Counted from the first letter of the stretch, positions 12,970-26,664 are shown. The stretch: 64,000 bases of DNA from Oxytricha trifallax (GCA_000711775.1 ARYC01017334.1:62001-126000); one strand, 5' to 3'. Program-made: numbers and translations. Notes: generated by a model not told the origin, from the letters alone.

Positions 12970-13123
12970 ATTTAATTGGAAGTGAAATACAGAAGTAAGT
13001 ACTAACTAAGTGATTGGTAAACTAGGGGTAATGCACCTTTTCGCAAGTTAGGAGTACATTGGGAAGGAGGCTGGAGTGGTCTAACCATCCAAATATTCCA
13101 GCGGACGAATAGACTAGTTGTTA

Positions 13124-13686
13124 GACATTGAGTAAATTTTGTTTGAATTACCAGAAATAAATTAATAATCAAGAATTTATACACGCTATTTTATTACTAA
13201 TTTGATTTAAATATATTAAAATGGCACGTATCTCAAAATCGATAAAATTTCGAGATACGTGCCAAATAAATAGAATTAATAAATTAAGTTACTAATAGCT
13301 AAATAAAAATGTAATTAACTTTTTAGAAATTGATAGTTCATATATTTAAAATTATATAAATACAAATTTATAAAATTTTAAATGCTTAGAATGTTGATTA
13401 CTTTTAAATAATAATGTTTAAACTATATTAAATTTTATTTTAATGATTATGTTTATATTGATTATTAAATGAACTATCAATTTCTAAAAAGTTAATTACA
13501 TTTTTATTTCGCTATTAGTAACTTAATTTATTAATTCTATTTATTTGGCACGTATCTCGAAATTTTATCGATTTTGAGATACGTGCCATTTTAATATATT
13601 TAAATCAAATAAGTAATAAAATAGCGTGTATAAATTCTTGATTATTAATTTATTTCTGGTAATTCAAACAAAATTTACTCAATGTC
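13124..13686. mobile_element. Foldback element FB2 (TA-flanked)
   Basis: Arms of 218 bp (13124-13341 and 13469-13686) are reverse complements with a few mismatches, around a 127-bp AT-rich loop. Termini GACATTGAGTAAATTTTG are flanked by TA (13122-13123, 13687-13688). Each arm also contains a smaller perfect hairpin, GGCACGTATCTC.AAA...TTT.GAGATACGTGCC. It shares no sequence with FB1. It splits the GC-richer tRNA-like segment, so it is the younger insertion. No coding sequence. Confidence 0.8.
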
Positions 13687-14006
13687 TATGTCTTAGACCT
13701 CGAGACTAGGGTGAAATCAGGATTCTCACGACTGGATAAATAAGTGATCAGGCACCTTTTAAAATGATTTAAGTTGTGATTTTCGGCCAAAATATAAGGT
13801 CTTCCTTAAATTGCTTAAATCATCTTCATCAATTGAAAATATATTAAATTTTTTAATGTATAATTTAATATAATTCATAAAAATCTTGCAAGCGTCTTCA
13901 CTTTATATAAAAGTGAATACGGGGCTACGGTTGAAAAATGTAGTATAAAGTTATATATAATTAGATAAATTTTTTATTACTCATTTACTTGAAAGGACTA
14001 ATCATA

Positions 14007-14268
14007 AAACCCCATAGATCAATTAAGAAGCGAGGTTAGGAGTTAAGAACAATTAGATTAAAAAATAATTATAATTGGCTAATAATATAAATAATTAGGC
14101 TAAAGTCAAATTAACACACCCTGATTGGATTATTTTATAAGGACAATTAATCGAGCCAATAGTTTTAATAATTAGCTCAAATATTATAATTATACTCCAA
14201 TAATAATTAATTCTTAATTTAATTGTTCTTAACCCCAATTCTCATGTCTTAATTGATCTTTGGGGTTT
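14007..14268. mobile_element. MITE M1, copy a (262 bp, TA-flanked)
   Basis: Imperfect ~50-bp inverted termini, AAACCCCATAGATCAATTAA on the left and the complement of AAACCCCAAAGATCAATTAA on the right, are flanked by TA (14005-14006, 14269-14270). A second copy of exactly the same length lies at 33.41 kb and differs at only about five positions, implying recent movement of both. Too small to encode a protein. TA target duplication places it with Tc1/mariner-type elements. Confidence 0.85.
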
Positions 14269-14439
14269 TAAAAGATCAAGTTACTCAAAGTCCTAGCCAA
14301 CCAGAACTCTAATAGTTTCCAAGTTAGATTATTAGATATTTGAGTATCCTGCTTTATTTTCATTTTCTACTTTAAACATTAAAAACATTCATAAATAAAT
14401 TTATCTTTTAAAGAGGTCACCAGACCATCTTTAAAAACA

Positions 14440-14650
14440 TTGCCGCCGGACAATCATTTATTATCATTGTCTGTCGAAAATTTAAGGATGTTTGCAAATG
14501 TATTATAGAGAATCAGACTTGGATATAGAACAGTATTCTATGTATCCCTACTAAATATAAGGGCTCCATTAAAATCATCAAAAATATTCAAAAAAGTACC
14601 CTATATATTCCATATGGAATATAGTAAGATCTGTTTGGAACTAAATAATT
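14440..14650. repeat. Degraded relative of the 444-833 element
   Basis: The interior, around GATATAGAACAGTATTC and TATCCCTACTAAATATAAG and continuing to AAAAGTACCCTAT, aligns with about 540-650 of the palindromic-ended element. The GGACAAT...ATTGTCTGTC hairpin at 14452-14486 looks like a decayed terminal unit. The right end is not recognisable. Confidence 0.55.
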
Positions 14651-15604
14651 ATAAAGAGATATCTATAGTACAGGAGAATTAAGTGTTTAAAGCGACATTT
14701 TAATCAATTTTACTATTTTTAGAAATTATGAATGTTAAAGTGCTTAAAACCAGCTATTAGCATTGTAAGAGTTTGATTTAAGATTCAGATTTAATATATT
14801 TAATTTATTAGGATTATGCATTAATTAATTATTAAATTTAAATCAAAGATTTATCATTATATGATTTTTCTTTTGTCTTTAATTAATATGATTTTTAATG
14901 AATATAAGCTATAAATAAAATTTCATTCGTTATGCCTATAATATAATACTATAAGAAAGAAATTCTATTAATAATAAGGGTGATAATTCGCAAAAATTAA
15001 ATCGCAAAAAAACTTTTAATTTAATCTCCCAATTATATAGGTAGCATTTGCACTGCTTTAGTAGTATAGAATTGAACCACTCATTTATATTGATTGAATG
15101 TACCTTTACTATCACCATAATGAGCAGATGATGTTTAGCTTGCATTTTGGAGAAGTGTGGCAATATGATGTTTAATTCCAAAGAATATTATGTAATGGTT
15201 TTTATAGGGAGATATATCAATTTTTAGCTAGGCATCAACTTTTGAAGAATCAAGTTTCAATAAATGTCACTTAAATACAGAAATATAAATAATTTATGAT
15301 ATTATATAATTTACATTATATCCTATTTTTCTCATCCAATAATCTGCATTCTATAAATTATCTACCCATTTCTTCATATTCTTTTATCTAAATATAAATA
15401 GTAGACATAAACTTAAGTAAAAATGCTTTAAAATAATTAAATTGAAGAGTAATTTACTAAAATTTTTTTAAAAATTTTATGTAAGCAAAGACAAATACAC
15501 TAAAATAATATAAAAGATTTTAAATAAAGATAAAGTTAAGATCAAATACTAACTATATTGAATCTAACGATAAGAATTAGCCTTAAATCATTATTAACTA
15601 ATAA

Positions 15605-16190
15605 GCTGTTTAATTTGGAATCACTCGAGTCTTAAGATGTCTACCTAGAGTAGTAGTTTATTTTCTCAGTGGCTTTGGGATTTTACATCGTCATCTTAGC
15701 TCTTTTGAAGCTGCGTGGCATTCGATTTATAGATAATACGCTCGAGCTGAGATTCAAAAGTTGAGGGGATGAAGGGATTTTCTGAAACAAAATAAATGCG
15801 AAGCAGTATATACTATCTATGATTTATAATTAATGTTCTGAATTTTTTTTCTTCCTACCCGCTCAGCTATGGGTACATTCACAATTCTGACTTCTGTATT
15901 TGCGATTCTACTTTGTTATTTTTTAATTTATACATATCTAAAAATGAGCAACATTGTTCTAGAACCCTAATTCGCCAACCAAGAATAAGCAGCAACCAAC
16001 AATATATTTTGGCTCCATTGAGTATGAAGTATAAATGCAAGATTAAACATCTGAGTAATAAAAATCAAACATAGCTTTTATTGCATCCCTTTGGAGTCAT
16101 TATTTCAGCATTATATTTTAAACTAAAGACTGCAGTTAATTGTCCTCACAAAGTCAAAACAAAAAGAAATTTAAGCGATTCCTAAAAAAA
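15605..16190 (+). pseudogene. Coding-like relic with hydrophobic segments
   Basis: With TAA/TAG = Gln, open pieces separated by TGA and frame changes read LEQQFIFSVALGFYIVILAL, then MGTFTILTSVFAILLCYFLI, then HPFGVIISALYFKLKTAVNC. Two or three would be membrane-spanning. Base composition is slightly higher in G+C than the flanks. No family recognised. It could be a fragment of a membrane-protein gene or chance. Confidence 0.25.
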
Positions 16191-16702
16191 TAAATGAACT
16201 ATAAAAAATATTATATATCTTAGTCATAACTTATCATCAGACATTTTGAATTCGAAGCTGTCCAGTTTTGTAACTTTTTGTAAAACGTCTAAGAATACCA
16301 GCTTGTAATTTTCCTTAAATTTCGTTAATGTGGATCCATTTACATATTAAAGGAGTACCTTTTAATTTGAAAGAATTTTTTAACATTTTTTCGCAGTCTG
16401 TCATCGCGAAGATTTCCCAACAATTTAAAAACCTCTCTCTGTCAAAAGGAATCGTCGAATTATATGTTGATTAATTTTTTTTAATGAAAGCCTTTTTTTT
16501 ATTATACTATGTTAGAGGATAATAATATCGAAGTCAAAGGTCAACTCATCATCTTTCGTCTTAGTGCGGCTAGAAACAAGTCATCTGCTGCGGTGTCATT
16601 TTTAGGTCATCATTGGTTTCATCTTAAGTATAACTCTTTTTATTTAAGATACTATTTGAGGGAAGTGCTTTTAGTAATCTTTTTTATTTACTATTATTCT
16701 TG

Positions 16703-16848
16703 GATCAGTGACCAGCGAGGGTGTGGCCACCTCGCCATGCAGCTGGAGCAGCCTGGTTCGAACCCCGCCACCCGCCAACGGTTGTCACCGACGAAGGATC
16801 TCTTGCCTCGAGCTTGGATCACTACATATGCATGCCTGGTCACTGATC
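16703..16848. repeat. GC-rich 146-bp element with 13-bp inverted termini
   Basis: GATCAGTGACCAG at 16703-16715 is exactly inverted at 16836-16848. The interior is strongly GC-rich in an otherwise AT-rich region and contains GGTTCGAACCCC, which matches an RNA polymerase III B-box, but no folded tRNA can be drawn around it. The standard-code frames crossing it are a by-product of the GC content. A small MITE or SINE-like insertion is likely; no target duplication was identified. Confidence 0.55.
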
Positions 16849-17204
16849 AGGCTCTTCAGTCTGTGGTCCCCTATAAACAGTAGAATGAATTGGTACTTAC
16901 TTCAATATCGATTCTGTTGAACTCATCGTAGCAACTCCAAGAACTGCTCATAAATCAAAGTGGAAAAATCTTCAGCATGATTGTCATGCTTAACTTACTT
17001 ACAAACTCCATTTCTACTAATAAATAATTAATTAGTTACATATTAATTAATCATCTTACCTGAGTTATTTACTACTTACTACGACTACTATTATTCTTGT
17101 AAAAAGTTTGAATTTTTTACGTATTTTCATAGTTTAAAGAAGGCTGACACCATTTCATGGATCTCAAGTTTGGTAAGATTGACTCGATATTTTAAAATAG
17201 TCTC

Positions 17205-17390
17205 TTAATCCTTAATTAAAAATGGATTAATGAGGAGGTTTATTAAAGTGAAGTTTTAAGACGAAGAGCAGAATCAGAATCGAGTGTGACAGCATTATTG
17301 ACAAAGGCGACCTGTAATTCTCTATTGAAGACATTCTATGGTCTTCTAAAAGTATCTTGGAGTCTGGTAAATCAAAGAAACAAAACTAAT
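17205..17390 (+). pseudogene. Short coding-like fragment
   Basis: An open stretch reading NEEVYQSEVLRRRAESESSV and onward to YGLLKVSWSLVNQRNK has protein-like texture with purine-rich codons. No family recognised, no start or stop; possibly an exon fragment. Confidence 0.25.
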
Positions 17391-18230
17391 TAAACTTTTA
17401 TAAATGTGAGTTATTATATTAAAAAATTTAAATCACTCTTTCAGTTTTTAATATTACTTCTGTTTTAATTGTAGAGATATTCATATAATAATACCAGGAA
17501 TATTTATTATAATTATCAATTTTATTAAGAATAAGCATTCTTTTTATCATCTTCTCTAATTTCCTATAGATAATTTTTTTTAAAAAGCTTTAAGTCGATT
17601 TTTTTTAAAAAAAAAAACACTATCAAAATAAAGAAACAAAAGATTTAATTAATTTATTATAGAATCTATCTTTAAATGTCATTTTATAGTCAAATTTTTC
17701 CTATTTTAATTTTATTTAATGATTTGATTAGTTTAAAATAAAAAGAAAATCTTTTTAATTTAAAATATAAAACTTGCACATTTATTAAATTGAATCTAAT
17801 TACTCTATAGTTCTTAATTTAAGTAATTGATTAAAATACATTAATTTTATTATTATAAAAATTTCTTTGCTTTTTGCTTCAAAATTGACTAAGAATATTG
17901 AAGTTTTTAAAGTATATCAAGTAATAGTAGTAATTTAATAAAAAGGAAGCTATTATTACTCATGATCAATAATTAATAAAAGAGCTACTGCATCCGTCTT
18001 TTCTTTCTATAATGAAACATGAAAATTTTTCTTACTTTGACTCTATATTTTGGAGGGAGCTAGGGCCATTGCAAATAATCATAATTATTTGTGGCAAAAA
18101 TAAAAGAATTAGATTAAGTATATTTGGAATTATACCACATTAAATTAGAGTTCTTATTTATGAAAAATAATCGAGAATTGGTAAATATATTTTTATATGA
18201 ATATAAATAATAATTATTCGATAAAGGTTA

Positions 18231-18371
18231 GCAGATATAGAATTCAGAAACAGCTTTGTCATCTCTCCATTCTCCTTCGTATTTTGCTTCATCTGGCAAC
18301 ACATACTTTGTTGTTACCATCTTTTTCCAGTGTCTCTTGTGCTCTTGGTCTTCTGACATCGTCACACCTGC
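18231..18371 (-). pseudogene. MORN-repeat gene fragment
   Basis: From an ATG at 18359 on the minus strand the frame reads to LPDEAKYEGEWRDDKA, a clear MORN unit (Y-E-G-E-W then D-D-K). MORN repeats are ~14-residue modules common in ciliate membrane- and cytoskeleton-associated proteins. Only one repeat survives and the downstream frame soon becomes low-complexity, so this is a fragment. The plus-strand 72-codon frame here is its shadow. A second, different MORN fragment lies at 43.1 kb. Confidence 0.5.
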
Positions 18372-18419
18372 TGGTTATCATTACTGTAATTACAAATTTT
18401 AGTATGTTTTTGTAACTAC

Positions 18420-21400
18420 CAAATTTAATGAATAACCAGCTGCCCAGGAATAACCATTTTTATTTTTCATTTTTCTTAATTAATTTCATTTTGATTTATC
18501 GATTTTATATTATAAATTTTTTATACTTCTTATTTAGAGTTACACCAGAGCTTCTTTAGTAGATTTCAGCTTTTTAAAAATTTCTCAAAGTGAAATACTT
18601 TCAGTAAGGAAATTTTTCAATTATTAATAAGAAATAATGGGAGACAATATTCTTCTGATAATTCAATGAAATCATCACACTAAAAATACTTCACTTAACT
18701 AATATTCAAATAAATTATACAATTATTTTTTAAATTTATATCCATCATTTATAAAAAATTAATTAATATAATTTAAATTTTTTAATTTTATATAAAAAAA
18801 AATAAATCTAAGAATAATTTAAGTTAAGAGAGACCTATAAAAATTAATTTCTCCTATGTAAAATGGTTATCAATTTGTTTAAATCAAAATGAGTTGTCAT
18901 TCGATCATCACATTATTTAGAAAGGGATAGGTTCAGTTTGCTAATCTTAATATTCCTGAGTTAATTAATCTAAGATTTTACTGTATTTAATGAACCAATT
19001 TGTTTTGAGTCTAAATTACTAGGTTGTTTGAGCAGGATGGTAAAAGTGGTTGGTATTTGTAAATGAGCAGATAAGATAAGACAAGATAAGAATGAGTAAA
19101 ATATTTTCTTTACAACCATGTAAATCAAATAGTGAACACGGATAAGGGCAAAGACTAACTCACACCATAGTTGTTGGTTAGAGTTTTAAATGGTTTCTCT
19201 CTGGATGTGGACACTGGGAGCTTATTTTAGCTTCTCTGATATGCGGCTATGACATCTTGTTTTGAGTGGAACGAGGAAAATGTTTGTAGAATTTCTTTCA
19301 CAATTGCCAAGTCATGGATTACTATGATAACCACTATCAAATACATCTAGTTCTCTGCTAAATTGATGGTTTTATTATTAGTATTGCACTCTGCTATGTT
19401 TATTTTGATTTAGGATAACTCATACTTTGTACCAGAAATATTTAGAACTTTAAATAATAAATTTTTTATCTGAAAATTTAATCTGGAGATCTAAATTATT
19501 GAAACTTCACAAAATGAAAGTAAATAAAATAAAATCTCAATTGATATTCAAATTTATAATTCAAATTTAAAATTATGAAACTTAAAATTTTAGAATGAGT
19601 AGTATAATATTATTACCCCAAATATTTTTCTTTTAATTTACAAGAAGCCTTTCTCTTCTTTGCAGAATTAATATGAAACATTAAGATGTAGAAACAAAAA
19701 TTTTCTTCTAATTGCCTTATCTTTATTTGAAATGTTCTTTCTGACACTTACTAGATGAAAAGGAATTTTAAAAAAATAAACAAATGATACTTTTTAATAA
19801 TTGCTTTACATTAATTTTTAAAAAATTTTTTAATAACTAACTTTGTTTTATTAGAAACATGATACTTAAAAGCTTCTTGAAATTCCAAAATTATATTAAC
19901 TTTAATAAAAGAGTAAAATCATTTGTATAGAGTGATTTATAAAAAACTAATAAACTTCTTTAAACTTAATATTATTCTATATCTAATTACTCTAATTAAT
20001 CTTGTTAAAAAATTGGGTTTTATAAAGGAATTGAACCCTTGATAAACTAATATTATTTTATAAGTATAAATATTAATTGTAGTGAAAAATATTACTGTTT
20101 TACTTCGATATACTTCATTTAAATATGTTTGAATAGTTTTAAATATCTCTCAAAATTAAATTACTGATAATAGCAGAATCTGTTTTACTTACAGTTGAAA
20201 ATCTCAGAAATTAAATGGAAAATTTTATGATGATTCCTTTTTGAAATTAGAAGAAATGCACATAGTTTTAGAGTTAATTCATAAAATAGGTTAGAAAAAT
20301 CAGTATTTTGATGAATAAATAGAAAGGACTTTAAAATGTAGCAAATGCAGAAGAAACCCCAATAATAATAATTAAACAGAGTTTTAATATACTAATATAA
20401 ACAACAAAAACTGAAAAATGATTTGATAATTTAATCTTATGTCTAAATTATGAATGAATATACTAATAAATATTGATCTATATTGAAATTAATTACACAC
20501 ACATTTTGTTTACCCCAAATGTCGTTTAATTTTTACTAATGGGGTTTTAAGTAATTTTCTTATTTTCAATTAATTTAAAATAGACGAAAATTAAATGTTC
20601 GCTAAAATTCACAATAATAACAAAATAAATTTATACAATTATTGAAAGTTAAAATAGATTTGAATCAATTTTATCATAAGATTAAATATAAAATCTTTTT
20701 GTCTATGTATTTCTGGTCAAACTAATAAATTATTGTTATTTTAATTTTTCAAGCAACTCTATGAGTTTTTTTCTTCATAAAATTGAATTATAACTCCAGA
20801 AATATTATTATTTAAAAATTATAAACAAAATGCGGAGATTCTAAGAGTATGTTTGAGAAATAAGATTTTTTAAATATAAACATTATTTTAATGACATTTT
20901 ATTTATAAGTAGGCCAAGAAAATTTCTCATATTATAAATATAAACAAATAATTTTTTTAAAAATATTAACAACTGTTATAATGATTATAATTATTATAAA
21001 ATTAAAGATTACACTATTTTACAGTGACAAAGAGAAAAGAAATCACGAATAGATTTGTAATTTAACTTTAAGGATAAGAGCTTTAATATATGTTATTAAA
21101 AATATTTTATCTTCAAAAAGCTAATATCCATTAGTTTGGACAAAATCATTTAATTTTATATATAAAATAAAAATTTATTTTGTCAGATATAGAATATAAT
21201 TATGTATTGATAATATAGAATAAAAATTGACTATCATTAAATAAAATTGATTTATCTATTTATAAGAAATCACTGTTATATTTTGAATATACGTTGCATT
21301 TGATTATTTATTTTAAAAAAATTAATAAATGTAATAACGAATAATTAAAACCTTTGGGATAAAAATATTAATTACGAATTTCACAATATCGAAAGTTGAA

Positions 21401-22100
21401 CAAAGGTAACATATAAATTTTTGTTCTATATAGAAAATAGTAAAATATTATTTCATAGTTTATAAATAATTATAAAGCTATTTGATAGAAGGTTATTCGA
21501 ACTTGATGAAATAGCTATGATAAATATAAATCACTCTAAGTAAAAGGATTATTCAAAATTGAAGGTCATGTCATAAGAGCTAACTTAAAGTTAATAGTTA
21601 ATTATCGATCTTGAGGATTAATTTTATAGCAAGAGTGCGATATAGGATAGTAGAAAATATTATAATTATTTAATTAAATAACGAGTATAAATAGAAAAAA
21701 CTAGAAATAAAGATTGTCTAGAAAACATTTTATTATATAATAGCTACTTTCTGTATTATTAATCTTATATTAGTTTAGATGATTTAATAAGCTTGTGAAA
21801 TATCTACCCAGAAGTAATAATCTAATGAATTCTATAATTCATTTACCTTACCTTAAGAAACTTTGACAATTTATGCTTATAGTTTTACATTAGAAATATT
21901 TTTCTGTAATTTTTTCCTTTGTCATTTCATCCATGCTTTCACTTATTGCCTATATTAAACATAAGAACATAATAATTTTAATTGTTCCTTTATAATGTTA
22001 CTTGCTTGGATTAGCAATAATGTTTACCAAAAAGATTTGTGTTTTTTAAAGATTTTCTCATTTGTTATTTATCATACTTAATTAAGGTGAGTTATACCAT
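18420..22100. other. AT-rich spacer with a weak minus-strand coding relic
   Basis: Mostly featureless AT-rich DNA. Around 19,130-19,370 the minus strand is open and protein-like (IVIHDLAIVKEILQTFSSFH), and near 19,070 the plus strand has imperfect GATAAGA repeats, but neither is identifiable. Nothing else was seen. Confidence 0.4.
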
Positions 22101-22110
22101 CTAGCACAGA

Positions 22111-22510
22111 TGGGTAAGTTTCTTGGCCCAAAATTTTAGATGCAACCAAGGGGGAAGTTTCCTACGCCATACATTAAAATTTATAATTTTTATAAATTTT
22201 TCAAAATCTTTAGCATCAATAATGGTTTAATTTAAATTTTTTATGGAATTTATAAAAATATCAATTATACCTTGATGATGAATTCAAATTTTAATGAAAA
22301 TAATATTAATTATTAATAAAAAACAATTATTTTAGCATTGTTTTTAATTTATAATATTATCAAAATGAATAAACTACTCAGAAAATTACATATCATTAAA
22401 AGTTGTTTAATAAATGGTAAATGTAATTGAAATTAAAATTTATATGTTTAAATATTTTAATTGCCAAACAATTAAAAATTTAATGTTGAGGCAGGAAACT
22501 TCCCCTCCCC
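22111..22510. mobile_element. 8-bp-TSD element G8, copy 1 (400 bp)
   Basis: The ends are TGGGTAAGTTTC plus a second internal GGGGGAAGTTTCC on the left, and GGCAGGAAACTTCCCC on the right. The flanks are AGCACAGA (22103-22110) and AACACAGA (22511-22518), an 8-bp target duplication with one change. The interior is AT-rich and non-coding. Three further copies lie at 31.5, 42.3 and 61.3 kb. Eight-bp duplications are typical of hAT-type (also Merlin and P) elements; the autonomous partner is not in the window. Confidence 0.75.
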
Positions 22511-22519
22511 AACACAGAA

Positions 22520-23400
22520 ATTGTTTCATCATTTTTATCATTAGCTTAGACATCTAAAACAACAATTTACTGTTAATAATAATTATTTATTAATAAAATA
22601 ATATCTCAATTGAATTTTTCAAAATAAAAAATTGCTAAAATCAATTAAGATAACTGACTTAATTATAAAAATCACAAATTAAAAACATAATGAGTTTATC
22701 CAGAAATTAAAAAATCTAAACCTATCCAGTATCTTCTATTTATTTGTAAAGACTATGGTAGTAAATATTCAGTTTCTAATTGTCTTCATCAAAACCTTCT
22801 TATTTTCATAATTTTCTATGTTTTTATTAAAAATTCTATTAAAAATTATAAATTTTTTAAACTTTTGATAGTTATTTTGCGATTATGAATATAATTTAGA
22901 GTCTATTACAAAATATATTGTACTAAGGATTATATAGTTTGGTACAAAATAAATTCTAAATGATCATATTGTATATGTAAGGACCTGATAGAGAAACAAT
23001 AAAATAAATAAAGCATAAACATTTTGCATTACTATCTATAATTATTTAAACAGTAACCAGTCACAATAAAGATTATAATTTTTCTACATTTTGGGGTAAT
23101 ATATTGTAATTTAAATTACTTATTTAAAAGTCAGGTTTTTACATTTTAAAACAATTAAATCCCTGAACTTGTATTTCATTAATAAGCTATTATATATCTT
23201 AAAAAATAACTATTGATGAAAACTTTTTCCTCATATTTTACATATTAATTTAAAGTTTCTTTTTAAAATTGATAAAAATATTTTATAAAATGCAAAAAAC
23301 GACATAATTTTTATAGTTATAAATATATACATACTCATTTGTCAAAAACTCCATTTAATATTAATCATTATTGGAGATTTATTCTGAGGAAATCATTATC
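22520..23400. other. AT-rich spacer, no gene seen
   Basis: No recognisable feature. Confidence 0.5.
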
Positions 23401-23469
23401 TACTTTTAATTATATTTTAATCTTGAGATTTATTTTTTTAATTTATAAAATGATTCTTTTCTAGACAAT

Positions 23470-25179
23470 TAATTAGTCGTATGAGTATTGTACAGTTTAA
23501 ATTAGAATAATAATGTTTGATGTTTTTTATATATATGATTTTAATTTTTATTTAGCTCTTTAAAGCTCATTATTTTACTCTCTTTATTACTTTCAAATCA
23601 TTTGTATCTTGAGAATATTTTTTTAGTTAAAACCTCAGTTCTTAATAATATGCATCAATAAATGTGAGCAATTTAAGCTCAAATTCGAGTTTAACAATTT
23701 TATTTATATGATTCGCTTTAAATTTATTTTCCCTCTTTTGACTCGATTTATTATGAGATTCACGAAAGAACATATTAATTGTATTAAGAATTAATTTATT
23801 ATAATTAATTAATTAAATTCCTTTATACTAACATAAATAAAATCTCCAAGAAAACTTTTTCGAAAATCTATAATAAATCTGCAATATAAATCATTCGCTT
23901 CTATATTAATGCTCTCATCACTTAACGATTACAACAATTATTGAATTAATTCTGATTCATTTTTCATCAACCATTTAACTTGCTTGACCAAACATGTACT
24001 CTATAAAAATAAGTCCAATAAAATACATATCCATAATAGCTGAACACTTAAATTTTTAAATAAGTATTTATTTATTATATATGTTTGGCTTAAAACACAG
24101 AAGTTATCAATTTTTTTAATTCAAAAATTATAATTTCTCAAGAAAACTTCAAAGTTTTAGTTTAGCTAAATTAATCAATCAATTATTTTAAATTTCGATG
24201 AACTAAAATATTTTAGTGTAACCCAAAATTTGCTTGGAAAATTCCCATTATTGAAATCTTTTATAATTATTTATCATTCATTCTTTAGTAGATTCTTATG
24301 AGTAACTTAATAGGATCTTTTTTTATCAGAGTTAAATTATTGTAGTCTATCTTCAACCCAGATAGTGTATCTTGATATATTAAATTCAGGTCTTGGAAAT
24401 ATTTTGAAAAGTTAAATTATATGCAATATCATTTACTAACAATTAATTTAGGTTTAGCTAAACTAGTCTATATATAGTGTTTGTTTTATTTATTCTTTAA
24501 AGTTAAGATCTTGATATGATGAATCAGAAATTATTTAATTAAAATCGATTGAGTCTTGCAGCACAATTCTTACTTTTTTTATAGACCGAAGTATTAAAGT
24601 TTTTCTTATTTCTTAGTGTAATATAATAATATTTTTATTATTAATCTTACTTTTCAGTTTCATCTTATTCAATCATTTCTTCATCATTATCATCAAATAA
24701 TAGAAGTAATTTTTTAAGAATTAATTAATTTTATCTAAGATTACCAAACTAAGTAGCAATTTAATTAATTTATAATTTTACTTTATTGCATAAAGTTTTG
24801 AATTAATGCTCTAAAAATATGAACTATTTTTAAATTAAATTATAATAAATCTTACTTCTGGTTAATATTGACTAATTGCAATTCTTCAATGCTGTGATTA
24901 AGTTGTGATTATTTAATTTTTTTCGTTTTTCAAAGTCCTTTTTATTGCATTCTTATAGATCAAAAGTGTCTTCCTTTTTTTTAAAAATTTAACGATTTTT
25001 TTGATATTCTTAGAATGTCTTGTTTAATCTTTTTAAAATGATTCATGAGTAAACATTCTTAAACAAAGCTTACATTTCATTAAATATTTTGGTTTTTAGT
25101 TTTTTAGATTTCTTACACAGTTTTTATTTTAGTTACACCATTATTAGTAGTTTTTATCAACTAATTTCATCTCTTCCAT
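23470..25179 (-). pseudogene. T1 zinc-finger/kinase gene (decayed)
   Basis: From an ATG at 25179 the ciliate-code frame leads into a canonical C2H2 finger, CKLCLRMFTHESFQKDQTRH, followed by a second finger-like stretch. The preceding residues align with the T4 protein (NYQQ in both). An acidic linker follows (FDDNDEEMIEQDETEK, near 24.65 kb). Near 23.63 kb a degraded catalytic-loop-like stretch reads HLLMHIIKN, stop, GFNQKNILKI, comparable to the T2 and T4 kinases. The C2H2 domain is certain; the kinase part rests mainly on position and the NIL motif. Several TGAs and shifts show it is dead. Confidence 0.6.
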
Positions 25180-25850
25180 TGCTTTTAAAGAAACATTCTT
25201 ATTGAATTTAATCTCTTTTCCACTATTGAGTAGCAGGTTGCAGTATTGTTAACTGATTTGAGTGGAACCAAGTTTTAATATAGGAATAAGATCAAATATT
25301 AATTAGGATTTAATTAATTAAAATTATTTCTGAGAATTTTATATCATTTAATTGTTACCTGACAATCATTTATAATATATGTTGGGTGATCACTTTATAT
25401 TAATTTCTTTCAACAATAAATTACAACACATTATCATCAGTCTATAATTATGATAATTTTGATTATATAAAGATAAAATAAGGTTTTAATCAAAGTAATA
25501 TAGATCGTGATATAAATATTAAACTTCAAATAGGGATAAGTTTTTTATTATTTAATTGAATTAAAGATTAAATAAATTTTTTAATACTATTTTATTTAAC
25601 ACCCAAAACTAGCTCATTTGATTATGAGATATTAAGGATTTAAGTACTAAGTGGGTAATTAATGTTTAACTTATTTCATTCCATAGTTAAAATTAAATAC
25701 AAAGTAAATTAAATTAATTAAAAACTTTAGATGTATTTTATTCTTTTACATTATTAAACATTTTAAAACAGAATTGAATGAAAAATCATGATATTTTCAT
25801 GAGTAAATTAATTCTTTGATTTGAGGGTGTTTAAAGGGAAACTCAATTTG

Positions 25851-26422
25851 AAGGACTATTGGTATATGTTTCTTAATAATCATTGTTATAATAGCATTTT
25901 TTAACATTTTCTTAGAAGGATACTGTTTATAAGTAACAAGAATACTACTATGAGATTTATCTATGATTATTTTATAAGGGTATAAATTATTGATTAAGTC
26001 TAATCAAATAAATAATGTTAATTTTACCTCGCTATCATAAACTTCAACTTAAAAATACATTAAATGAAGTCTACTAGGATATCAATACACATTAAAAGAC
26101 AATTAAATACTATGACGACTAAAAAGTCTCAATAGAATGTAATTTTTTTAAAAAATTCGTGGGGACCCTTACTTTTGAGTATCTATTATAATTAGTAGCA
26201 GTATAGAATAAATTGAGAAATATACAATGAGTTGATTATGATCTTTAAGATGCTATTGCAATAAAATATGAAATTTTAGTTACAATAAATTAAGGACCTT
26301 ATTTCTCATATAATACTAAATATTTATTCAATTTAAATAGTTAAATTCCCAAAGGAAAGTTAGGCATAATTTAAGTTTAGCCCAGGCTAGACGCAAAGCA
26401 AACAAAAAAGTAAAGTCTATGA
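25851..26422 (+). pseudogene. T1 conserved ~200-residue protein (gene A, decayed)
   Basis: The second gene of the T element. DNA from AAGGACTATTGGTATATG on aligns with the same gene in T2. Recognisable pieces in order are NTTMRFIYDYFI (family motif T-S-M-K-F-I-K/R-D-V), KYYDDQKVS, FFKKFVGTLTFEYLLQLV (family FF..GTI...L) and PKGKLGIIQVQ...KQTKKQ (family KKGKAL...GRQQQKKRK), ending at a TGA at 26420-26422. Function unknown. At least two shifts separate these blocks. Confidence 0.65.
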
Positions 26423-26664
26423 AATTTTTATCAAATATGAGATTCTTGGATAGGAAGAATTGAAATTAAAAGTTTATATATTTATTGAAGATATATCTAA
26501 TATTCATTATAATAAAGTTAAGTTTAAGATTTGATTAAAATATATTATTAATATAATGAATTAATATTCTGTTAATCTGATAAAAAAAATAGCAACCAAT
26601 ATAATCCTTCATCAATTATATTTATCATCTTAGAATAGCTTGAATAGTTTTGAAATAAGTACCC

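Noticed and set aside
16509-16920. 124- and 70-codon plus-strand standard-code frames
   Set aside because: They cross the short GC-rich element and flanking AT-rich DNA; open only because stops are scarce in the GC-rich part.
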